A stretch of DNA of 64,000 bases from Phycisphaerales bacterium (GTDB taxonomy: Bacteria > Planctomycetota > Phycisphaerae > UBA1845 > Fen-1342). The stretch is from contig JADJWG010000001.1 in the NCBI GenBank assembly GCA_016716475.1, positions 1,240,001 to 1,304,000 on the forward strand, read 5' to 3'. This document shows, piece by piece, positions 28,601 to 35,449 of the stretch. A model generated the notes under the pieces. It was not told the DNA's origin, ran no database searches, and saw only the letters and a program-made list of their open reading frames with translations. Every line of letters begins with the position of its first letter. Position 1 is the stretch's first letter. A program made the position numbers and the translations under genes.

Positions 28601-29454
28601 GTACCGTGTGCCCCGCTGTCGCAGACGATCGAAAGCACGGCACCATCGTTGTAGATGTTCACCGCGAAGTTCATCAGGTCGATAGCACCAAAGGTGCCGT
28701 ACTGCCGCTCGAGTCGAAAGTTCGTCAGCCGCTGTTCGTTCGTCAGATCCCCGTCTTCATCGGTGTCAATGACCGCCCGCCACACGCTGCCATCGTGGAA
28801 TACCACGCAGTCGTAGACCGGCCCCGGATCCTCGTATCCCTGCTGGACCTCCTGTAACTGGCTGAGACGCAGTTCGAGATCGTCACGTTCCTTCGCCTGC
28901 TCGGCCGTCGGACTGGGGTTGGCGTTTTTCCACGCTTCGATCTCGCGCCGCAGCGCCGTGACCAACGCGCGCTGCCGCTCATCCCAGGTCTTGCGGCGCT
29001 CCGCCTTCAGCCGCCCGACCAGCTCGCGCGGAAACAACTCGTAGCCGGCCTTCAGACCCACGCGGTACTCCCCGCTCGGGTTCACCCAGTCCGCACCCAC
29101 CTTCAGCTTGCGGCCACTTAGCCCCGTGATGAAGCCGCCCTCGGCCCGCACAACCTTGGTGGTCGCCACGTCCCCACTGCCGGACCCGTCCACCACATCG
29201 ACGATCTTGGGCCGCCCGTCCGGCGTCGTCTGCAGGCCGGGCGCCCCGGGGTCGATGCCCGTATCGAATATGGCCACCACCACGCCGCGCCCGTCATACT
29301 CCGGATGCTGCTGCAGAAACCGCAGGGCACCCGTGTCCTCCTTGGGAAGAATGCCGTAGCCGGGGAATGCTCCACTCCGCGACTGTGCCTCCGCCCACCC
29401 CACGGCCAGCACTCCGGTGACAACCACGATCATTCCGCGCTGCAAGCGGCTCAT
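25648..29454 (-). CDS. Secreted tripeptidyl-peptidase II-type subtilisin-like serine protease
   Basis: A 1268-residue S8 protease with a signal peptide to about residue 24. The catalytic triad is D64 in 'IFDTGIDPGAPGLQ', H283 in 'SGAHGTHVAG' and S468 in 'MNGTSMAAP', with oxyanion N381 in 'ASAGNEGP'. The 'DTGIDPGAPGLQ..DGRPKIVDVVDG' start and the insert of about 200 residues between Asp and His are features of TPPII rather than ordinary subtilisins, as is the 1250-residue length with a large C-terminal beta/helical region. Eukaryotic TPPII cuts tripeptides from peptide N-termini in giant cytosolic complexes; here a signal peptide points to the periplasm or outside. Start at the ATG 29454 was chosen because the signal peptide begins there. 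Confidence 0.9.
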   Translation of the reverse strand: MSRLQRGMIVVVTGVLAVGWAEAQSRSGAFPGYGILPKEDTGALRFLQQHPEYDGRGVVVAIFDTGIDPGAPGLQTTPDGRPKIVDVVDGSGSGDVATTKVVRAEGGFITGLSGRKLKVGADWVNPSGEYRVGLKAGYELFPRELVGRLKAERRKTWDERQRALVTALRREIEAWKNANPSPTAEQAKERDDLELRLSQLQEVQQGYEDPGPVYDCVVFHDGSVWRAVIDTDEDGDLTNEQRLTNFRLERQYGTFGAIDLMNFAVNIYNDGAVLSIVCDSGAHGTHVAGIVAAYFPEQPELNGVAPGAQLVSVKIGDTRLGSTSVGTGEIRGVVAVLQNGCQLINMSYGGPTADPDSGRTIEIYSELVNRDNVIFVASAGNEGPALSTVGSPGATTEALFGVGAYVSPDMMAVQYSMRATVAPIQFTWSSRGPTYDGALGVVFSAPGAAIAPVPNWALQRNMLMNGTSMAAPNACGNIALLLSGLLAQGRDWTPGEIRRAFENTAVDVPGVERFALGAGLIQVDRAYEYLARYGSAADRDVRFDVRVTTRGDARGIYLREPEEVNRPHEARLTITPVFHEDADNQRRVEYELRCRLESTARWVECAEHLMVMHGGRRLDVRVDPTRLSPGVHYAEIRGFDAADPQRGPLFRVPITVIRPHALPAGGVTWRERLVFEAGQIERRFLAVPEGATWADVRVRRVDDEERRLVILHTVQLVPGEAYTQHELQEYLPLGPGADEVRSLAVTGGRTLELCLAQFWSSLGACELDVEVSFHGLLPDATAVLVDGATMGTPVRVVATLAPERLGPKNTLDTLRKVLRPVEAQVRTLDGERDKLNRERQIYELVLTYQFSLDAALEVTPRVAMTDVLEYEDTWWSQISMIFDAGKRWITTNTSDPEPVKLEKGDYTVRFHVRYDDLAALKKLEDQPLLLDHKLASPVRLPMVGDPDQLLLGGALRPQSLARGEWATFWFGTLASEALPKAAAPGDRLLGHFTLGAQDEALPGLGHRPGGFPLTYIVAPQPVPAKRAPEADEDEPAATERYAEALRAFKLEQLAKFREAADAVLFDRIAAELLAAKADDLGVLVEQLKRADERRKEDPQGVIAAADRVLGAIDATALAAHFGTQPDPEDQAAGKVRKEMEAQKGALVAALFRKARATHLRAEQAGSDATTAPARTEAAALFERTWLELQKWTDTTSEEYLTMHVQREIERGRLGAALERITAQIEKQPTRKEWYTLRRDLYERLGWAHWLEYEERWEWLRFPPEWPLF

Positions 29455-29599
29455 GCACGCCTCGCTTTCTCGTTTGGGCAGTTGGATCCTACGGCTGTTC
29501 GACGGGTCGATGTGTCGATCGGGCCAACCAGGACAGTGTACCCGCGCTGGCGCCGGTTCGCCGCTCGCTGCACACGCCAGCTCCCTTGCGGCCGTCTTG

Positions 29600-29606
29600 C
29601 TATAAT
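29600..29606 (+). promoter_or_regulatory. Candidate extended -10 promoter TTGCTATAAT
   Basis: TATAAT (29601-29606) is preceded by TGC, which fits an extended -10 element. It would give a leader of about 210 nt for the kinase at 29824. Confidence 0.45.
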
Positions 29607-29713
29607 CGATCCCCAAGTCCTGAACAGGGATCGCGCGCCGGTGCTGCCGCGGCCACTGTACGCATGCGAAGGTCCGCCCGCCACCGTTCGCAGGTCGGGT
29701 GGCTGGGTAGTCG

Positions 29714-29733
29714 AGCGGTTGAACCGCTACACT
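29714..29733 (+). promoter_or_regulatory. Palindrome overlapping a CTACACT -10-like element (possible operator)
   Basis: A perfect 7-bp inverted repeat AGCGGTT-g-AACCGCT (29714-29728) overlaps CTACACT (29727-29733), the same heptamer that stands before the tRNA at 49974. The arrangement would let a dimeric repressor block the promoter; the regulator is unknown. Confidence 0.4.
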
Positions 29734-29823
29734 GTGCGTAACGTGGCACCTGTCCGGACTTACATGGTGCCGCCGGCTGCCGGCCGGTCCCAACCGCAAT
29801 GTACCGAATGATTGAACCATCGC

Positions 29824-30864
29824 ATGTCTGAACGTGAACGTTTCGCTCACGACGAACTCGCCGAGGTGCTCAGCCACTACAACGTCGGCGTGATCCGCAG
29901 TGCCAAGGAATTCAGCCGCGGCTCGCGAAAATCCCCCAAGCTCCTGCTCGAAACCCCCCGCGGCCGCTATCTGCTCAAACGCCGGGCCCACGGCCGCGAC
30001 GATCCCTTCAAGGTGGCCTTTGCCCATGCCCTGATCGGGCATCTGCACGCCGGCCAGTTTCCGGTCCCGGCCCTGGTCGGCACCTGCGATGAACACAACT
30101 CTCTGCTCCAGCTTCGCGGCTACGTCTACGAGCTCTTCGAGTTCGTCGAGGGCGAGCGCTGCGACAACTCGCTCGAGCAAACCCAGCGGGCCGGTCACAC
30201 GCTCGCCCGCTACCATCGCGCGGTCACCGATTTCGAAACCACCTGGAAGCCCCCGGCCGGCAGTTACCACGACGCCCCCAATGTCCGGGCCGGCCTGAAC
30301 GCCATTCCCACGGTCACCAGCGGCCACGATTCCGTCATGGGCCACGAAGCCGAACTGCTCGGGATGACGCAGCGCCTCTACGAACACTACGATATCGCGT
30401 CTGACGTGGTCGTCGCGGCGGGTTTCGCCAAGTGGCCACCGACCATCATCCACGGGGATTGGCATCCGGGGAACATGCTTTTTCGTCACGGACGCGTCGT
30501 AGCGGTGCTCGACTTCGACGCCGCCCGCCTGCAGCCGCCACTCATCGACCTGGCGTATGGCATGTTGCAGTTTTCGATCCTGCGCGGCACCACCCCACCG
30601 CAGGATTGGCCGGATTTCTTTGATGAATCGCGCATGCGGCGTTTCCTCGCCGGTTATCAATCCATCCTGCACGTTCCGCGCGAACCGCGCCGCATTCTGC
30701 CCGAACTGATGATCGAAGCCCTGATCGCTGAGGCCGCCCTGCCGATCGCGGTGACGGGTTCCTTCGGCCGGCTGCCCGGTTTCGGCATCCTGACGATGAT
30801 CGAGCGGAAAGTCCGCTGGTTGATCGACAACGCCGACCGCATGCGCGCGTGGCTGGCCGAGTAG
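29824..30864 (+). CDS. Aminoglycoside phosphotransferase/homoserine kinase-like small-molecule kinase
   Basis: A 346-residue protein-kinase-like-fold phosphotransferase. The catalytic loop 'IIHGDWHPGNMLF' supplies H210-G-D212 and N217. The metal-binding D-x-D is in 'AVLDFDAARLQPPLIDLAYGM' (D230, D232), and 'YLLKRRAHGRD' could supply the ATP-lysine. It matches the APH/CotS/HSK2-like family (spore-coat or choline-kinase-type), so the substrate is a small alcohol or amine that cannot be named. The ATG at 29824 is preferred; a TTG at 29812 is in frame. It is monocistronic and convergent with the next gene. Confidence 0.82.
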   Translation: MSERERFAHDELAEVLSHYNVGVIRSAKEFSRGSRKSPKLLLETPRGRYLLKRRAHGRDDPFKVAFAHALIGHLHAGQFPVPALVGTCDEHNSLLQLRGYVYELFEFVEGERCDNSLEQTQRAGHTLARYHRAVTDFETTWKPPAGSYHDAPNVRAGLNAIPTVTSGHDSVMGHEAELLGMTQRLYEHYDIASDVVVAAGFAKWPPTIIHGDWHPGNMLFRHGRVVAVLDFDAARLQPPLIDLAYGMLQFSILRGTTPPQDWPDFFDESRMRRFLAGYQSILHVPREPRRILPELMIEALIAEAALPIAVTGSFGRLPGFGILTMIERKVRWLIDNADRMRAWLAE

Positions 30865-30897
30865 ACCGGACGAAGAGGCCGAAACCCACCTTCCTGA

Positions 30898-31473
30898 TCA
30901 GGGCGTGGTCGCGTAGACCGTCCCGCCGACCTCGACAGCCAGCAGGCGCCGTAGCCCCGGCACCGGCGCCACCACCACGCGGGCCGTACCGTCCGGCATA
31001 AATGTGCCTCCGTGGAACTGGGCCGACACCAGCCCCAGCCCTTCGTGCAGACGGAAGGATCGCAATTCCACCGGCCAACCCCCATCGAGCGGTGTGCCGT
31101 CCCAGCAAGCAATTGCGACCACGGCCTCACGCGACCACGGCAACCGCAGCCCGAGTTCGGGCACCACACGCAACAGGGCATTCCAATCCTGGCGCGAGCG
31201 GATCTCGAAGACCCCAAATCGCTCTCCCAGCGGCCGGCACAGGGCCCGCAACCCCACCGGGTCGGACGCCACGGCGAACCGGTTCTCACAGGGCTGCGCG
31301 GGCGCCGCGCGGAGTGTTCCCAGCGCGACGGTACGGGTGGGGGGCGCGGCACAGCCGGCCACCACAAGCGTGACCACCGCGGCGCACCCCAGCGTCACGC
31401 GCCGCGGACCACACGTTTCGACAGGCGTTGCACGGCGTTGCTTGCGGGCGAACCCGAGTGTCCGTAATGTCAT
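30898..31473 (-). CDS. Lipoprotein with PrcB-like C-terminal domain
   Basis: A 191-residue protein with a hydrophobic stretch and lipobox 'VVTLVVAGCAAPP' about 40 residues from the N-terminus. The second half ('FEIRSRQDWNALLRVVPELGLRLPWSREAVVAIACWDG' region, then 'LDGGWPVELRSFRLHEGLGLVSAQF' and 'VVVAPVPGLRRLLAVEV') fits the weak pattern of PrcB_C domains: a W in the first strand, a hydrophobic V-V-A strand, GGW/GGY, and a late Pro. Domain assignment is tentative and no catalytic site is visible. Start is uncertain: ATG 31473 or ATG 31518. The frame is open to 32424, but that part is antisense to ald. It is divergent from ald. Confidence 0.65.
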   Translation of the reverse strand: MTLRTLGFARKQRRATPVETCGPRRVTLGCAAVVTLVVAGCAAPPTRTVALGTLRAAPAQPCENRFAVASDPVGLRALCRPLGERFGVFEIRSRQDWNALLRVVPELGLRLPWSREAVVAIACWDGTPLDGGWPVELRSFRLHEGLGLVSAQFHGGTFMPDGTARVVVAPVPGLRRLLAVEVGGTVYATTP

Positions 31474-31539
31474 GAAGGTTGCGGCTCCACAGATCGTGAG
31501 AACTATCGACCGGATCATGCCCTTGCAGGAGTTGCCCGA

Positions 31540-32649
31540 ATGATCATCGGCGTACCCAAAGAGATTAAGGCGGACGAGTATCGCGTCGCGGTGGTTCCGG
31601 CCGGCGTCGAGCAATTGAAAAAAGGGGGGCACACCGTCGTGATTGAACAGGGCGCGGGGGTCGGTTCGGGTATCCCTGATGAGGATTACCGGAAGTACGG
31701 GGCTGAGCTCGTGTCCTCGGCGGCTGAGGTCTGGCAGCGCAGTGACTTGATCTGCAAAGTCAAGGAACCCCTCGCGGAGGAGATTCCCCGGATTCGCCCG
31801 AACCAGGTCGTGTTCACCTACTTTCACTTCGCGGCCAGCCGCGCACTGACAGAGGGCGTGCGCGATTCCGGGTGTATCGCGATCGCTTACGAGACGATCG
31901 AGGATCGCCAGGGGCGGCTGCCCTTGCTCGCTCCGATGAGCGAAGTCGCCGGGAAAATGAGCATTCAGGAAGGGGCCAAGTTCCTTGAAAAGCCGATGGA
32001 GGGCCAAGGTATCCTGCTCGGTGGGATTCCAGGGGTGGAACCCGCCAATGTGCTCGTGTTGGGTGGTGGGATCGTGGGAACCTGCGCAGCGAAGCTCGCT
32101 TCCGGGCTGGGCGCGAACGTGGTCATTCTCGATATCGATCTCTACCGGCTGCGTTATCTCGACGACGTGATGCCGGCGAACGTGACACCTGTATTCAGCA
32201 CGGACGAAGCCGTCCGGCGCCACTTGGTCATGGCGGATCTCGTCATCGGCGCGGTGCTCATCCCGGGCGCCAAGGCACCGTATCTCGTCAAACGCGAATA
32301 CCTGCGGACGATGAAGAACGGCTCCGTGCTTGTTGACGTCAGTGTCGACCAGGGGGGATGCTGTGAAACCACCCGCCCAACCACCCACAAGGATCCGATC
32401 TTCATCGTCGATGGCGTCGTCCACTACTGCGTGGCGAACATGCCGGGTGCCGTCGGACGCACGAGCACGTTCGGCCTGACGAACGCTACCATCCCATACC
32501 TTACCCGCCTCGCGAATCGTGGCTGGGAAGCGGCCTGCACCGCCGATCCGGGACTGGCAGCGGGTTTGAACATCGTACAGGGCAAGATCACCTACGCACC
32601 GGTCGCCGAGGCGTTCGATTTGCCCTTCGTGCCCTACCGGGCGAATTAG
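31540..32649 (+). CDS. ald: Alanine dehydrogenase
   Basis: Catalyses the NAD-dependent reversible deamination of L-alanine to pyruvate and ammonia. All family marks are present over 369 residues: N-terminal 'MIIGVPKEIKADEYRVAVVPAGV', catalytic-site Lys and Arg in 'KVKEP' and 'PKEIK..EYRV', the NAD-binding 'VLVLGGGIVGTCAAKLASGLGA' and 'HYCVANMPGAVGRTST'. The length equals that of Bacillus and mycobacterial Ald. The codons for 'LKKGGH' create an A6G6 run at 31619-31630, but the frame is intact. It is monocistronic, divergent from the PrcB-like gene. Confidence 0.97.
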   Translation: MIIGVPKEIKADEYRVAVVPAGVEQLKKGGHTVVIEQGAGVGSGIPDEDYRKYGAELVSSAAEVWQRSDLICKVKEPLAEEIPRIRPNQVVFTYFHFAASRALTEGVRDSGCIAIAYETIEDRQGRLPLLAPMSEVAGKMSIQEGAKFLEKPMEGQGILLGGIPGVEPANVLVLGGGIVGTCAAKLASGLGANVVILDIDLYRLRYLDDVMPANVTPVFSTDEAVRRHLVMADLVIGAVLIPGAKAPYLVKREYLRTMKNGSVLVDVSVDQGGCCETTRPTTHKDPIFIVDGVVHYCVANMPGAVGRTSTFGLTNATIPYLTRLANRGWEAACTADPGLAAGLNIVQGKITYAPVAEAFDLPFVPYRAN

Positions 32650-32789
32650 GATCAGGGGCGGCGGCGCCGCGGATGACCGCGCTCACGCCGCCTATCCGTC
32701 TGGCAGCCCCCGCGGCCGGCATCCCCACCGTGTGGATGCCTGGTTGGCACCGTGCAAGGGAACATGCCAAGCTTGAGAGTTGAGCTGAT

Positions 32790-34195
32790 ATGAACAAGTG
32801 GCTCGGGCTCGTGATGGTGCTGGCGCTGGTCGGCGGCGTGTGGTATGTGGCGCGCCAGCAGACTCTGACCCCGGTGTGGGCGCAGCCGAAGTTCGCCAAG
32901 GTCGAGCGCGGTGACATCCAGGTACCCATCGGGGCACCCGGCCTGATCCAGCCCGCACAAATCATCGAGGTGAAGTCGGAGGCCTCTGGCCGCATTATCG
33001 ACGTCACCGTCGTTGAGGGACGCTTCGTACAGGAGGATCAGCCCCTCGTCGTGCTCGATCCGGCTGATGAAGAGCGTATGCGTGACCGGGCCAAGGCCGA
33101 TCTCGACCGCGCCGACGCCATCCTGAAACAGGCCCGCGTCGCCGTGCAGCAGGCCGAAGCCAATATCGAGACGGCGCGCCACCAGCTTGCCGAGTTGGTC
33201 GCACAGGCGCGCGTCGCGAAGTTTGCCCGCGACGAGATGGAAGAGAACGTCGCGGCCGCCGAGCGCCGGGCGGCTGCGGGTGACGACCGCGCCCGTCCGG
33301 CTTACAGCATGCGCGAACAGAACGATCTCCGCGCCCGGGACGAAATGAGCCAGGCGCAGGTCAAACGCGCGGAAGTCGCCGTACGTTCCGCAGAGCTGTC
33401 CCTGGAAGATACGCGGGCGGCCGTACTGTCGCAGGAAGCCCTGGTCGAATCCGCCCGCAAATCCTGGGAAGACGCGGAGGAGCGCGTGCGCAAGACCACC
33501 GTCCTCGCCGCGGGCTCGGGGATCGTCACCGATGTCTACGTCAAGACCGGCATGCTGGTACAGTCCGCCACGCAGGGCTTCACGGGCGGAACGGTGCTGC
33601 TCCGTTATGCGGATGTGTCCACCAAGAAAGTCGTTGCCAAACTGGATGAGGCCCACTACGGCCGCGTGCTGAACGTGTCACCGACCGAAGCCCTGCCCGA
33701 GATGCCCAACCTGCGCAACGCCGCGGAACAGAATGCCGCCCAAATGACCACCCGCAGCGGTACCGTGCAGATCACGGTGGATGCCTTCCCCGACGAGATC
33801 TTCGAAGGCCGCATCATCCGGGTCGAGCCGCAGGGACGCTTGAATCCGGGCTCGTCCGTCATTCAATTCGACGTGCATGTCGAAATCACCGATGCGCAAC
33901 GCTTCAAGTTGCCCTCGGCGCACAGGCCCAGGTCGAGTTCACCGTCGAGTTCGTGCGCGACGCTTTGAAGGTCCCCGCCGAAGCGGTGATGACGCTCGAG
34001 ACGCAGCGGGGCGTGTATGTGAAGGTTCCCGGCGAGCAGGGCTCCGGCGAGCGCTGGCAGGAGAAGTTTGTCCCCTGCCGCTTCGGCATCACCGACGGCG
34101 AGTTCACGGAGGTGCTCGAAGTGCTCAGTGATTTCCCCCTCGAACCTGATACCGAGATTTACACCCGGCTGCCGCGGCGGGCGGCCGATCGGTGA
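32790..34195 (+). CDS. Efflux periplasmic adaptor (HlyD/MacA-like), apparent one-base frameshift
   Basis: An adaptor that should link an inner-membrane transporter to an outer-membrane channel. An N-terminal anchor 'WLGLVMVLALVGGVWYVA' is followed by the barrel-sandwich start 'VERGDIQVPIGAPGLIQPAQIIEVKSEASGRI', a long coiled-coil hairpin (about residues 95-235) and a beta-barrel. Reading stops early at 33968 with an unrelated tail. Another frame from about 33914 continues with 'LGAQAQVEFTVEF', then 'DALKVPAEAVM' and 'GVYVKVPG', the usual adaptor ending, to the stop at 34195. Adding one C to the CCC at 33912-33914 joins the halves into a 468-residue protein. The stop overlaps the ABC start (TGATG). 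Confidence 0.88.
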
Positions 34196-35430
34196 TGCCG
34201 ACGGTGACCGCATCCCAATCGGCAGCAGCAACGGCCCCGGGCGGGCAGACCCAGGAGCGCGGCGGCTTGAACCTGATCGAAGTGCGCGGCCTGACGAAGC
34301 TGTATCGGATGGGTGATACCATCGTCCGCGCGCTGGACGGGGTCGACCTCACGATCCGGCGCGGTGAGTTTGTCGCCATCACCGGGGCCTCTGGCAGCGG
34401 CAAGAGCACCATGATGCACTTGCTCGGCTGCCTCGATCGACCCAACTCCGGCCGCTATGTGCTCAATGGCCGTGATGTCAGCCGCCTCTCCGACCGCGAA
34501 CTTGCCAAGGTGCGCAACCGTGAGATCGGTTTCGTCTTCCAGACGTTCAACCTGATCAACCGCACCACCGCCCTGGAGAATGTGACCGTCCCGCTCTTCT
34601 ACGCGCGGCTCGGCAGTACCCGTGAACCCGCCCGGCGGGCCCTCGAGCGGGTGGGTCTCACGCATCGGGCCACGCACAAACCCAACGAGCTCTCCGGCGG
34701 CGAGCGCCAACGCGTCGCCATCGCTCGCGCCATTGTCAACGATCCACCCCTGCTCCTCGCGGACGAACCCACTGGCAACCTCGATACACGCACCGGCGAA
34801 CAGATCATGGCGATCTTCCACGAGCTGAATCGTCTGGGCGTGACCGTCGTGATCGTCACCCACGAGCCCGACATCGCCCAACAGACGCGCCGCATCATCC
34901 AGATGCGCGATGGCAAGATCGTGTCCGACCGGCCCGTTACCCCGGACGCGGACAGCCCGGGTGAGGTCGCACCACCCATCCCCGATGCAAGGGCGGAAAA
35001 CCTTGTTCTGTCCAACCCACAGATTTCCGCCACCACGGCGGCGGAGCACCCACGCCCCATGCCGGGCGCTACGGGTGCCATGGGTTGCGGGCTCGGCAGT
35101 CTGGTCGCCTGGGCGGCCGTGCTGGCTCTACTCGCATGGCTCAGCGCCAATTTTGATGTGGCGTCCTTCGGTCCGGACAAACCGGCGCCGGCCGCCGCCG
35201 CCTACGCGGGCTTCGCCGCGCTAGGCGCGATGGCCACAGCGGTCATCCTCGCCCTCAGTGCGATCGTGCTTGCCCGGCGCGCACGCCGCACGATCCGACG
35301 CGACCCCGGACCCTGGCGCGGGGCCGGGCGCGCCCTGACGGGGCTGGTCTGCGGAACGCTCGCACTGGGCGTACCCGTCGCACTGGCGGTCGTCGCCATT
35401 CTGCGTAACCGTCTCGGCTTCGACGGCTGA
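34195..35430 (+). CDS. MacB/LolD-type ABC transporter ATPase with C-terminal membrane region
   Basis: A 411-residue protein. The ATPase domain (about 25-250) has Walker A 'GASGSGKST', Q-loop 'VFQTFNLI', signature 'LSGGERQRVAIARA', Walker B 'LLLADEPTG' and H-loop 'VIVTHEPD', and belongs to the MacB/LolD/FtsE group. After a Pro/Ala linker there are three or four hydrophobic helices ('SLVAWAAVLALLAWLSANF', 'GFAALGAMATAVILALSAIVLARR', 'LTGLVCGTLALGVPVALAVVAILRNRL') that look like a DUF4190-like module, not an FtsX permease. No permease gene follows. ATG 34195 overlaps the adaptor stop; the GTG at 34192 is an alternative. Confidence 0.9.
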   Translation: MPTVTASQSAAATAPGGQTQERGGLNLIEVRGLTKLYRMGDTIVRALDGVDLTIRRGEFVAITGASGSGKSTMMHLLGCLDRPNSGRYVLNGRDVSRLSDRELAKVRNREIGFVFQTFNLINRTTALENVTVPLFYARLGSTREPARRALERVGLTHRATHKPNELSGGERQRVAIARAIVNDPPLLLADEPTGNLDTRTGEQIMAIFHELNRLGVTVVIVTHEPDIAQQTRRIIQMRDGKIVSDRPVTPDADSPGEVAPPIPDARAENLVLSNPQISATTAAEHPRPMPGATGAMGCGLGSLVAWAAVLALLAWLSANFDVASFGPDKPAPAAAAYAGFAALGAMATAVILALSAIVLARRARRTIRRDPGPWRGAGRALTGLVCGTLALGVPVALAVVAILRNRLGFDG

Positions 35431-35449
35431 ACCGCCTCCGCAAGTGGCA

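Larger units (their letters stand above)
29455..29823. other. Divergent promoter region (369 nt)
   Basis: This gap lies between the TPPII-like gene (minus strand) and the kinase gene (plus strand). It holds a CTATAAT -10-like element at 29600-29606 and a 15-bp palindrome overlapping a CTACACT at 29714-29733. No convincing coding sequence is seen. Confidence 0.6.

Noticed and set aside
31617..31632. A6G6 run in ald as a possible frameshift or programmed slippage site
   Set aside because: The frame is intact across it and gives the family's normal LKKGGH, so no shift is needed.
31474..32424. Upstream extension of the PrcB-like lipoprotein frame
   Set aside because: This part is antisense to alanine dehydrogenase, and the lipobox places the true start near 31473.
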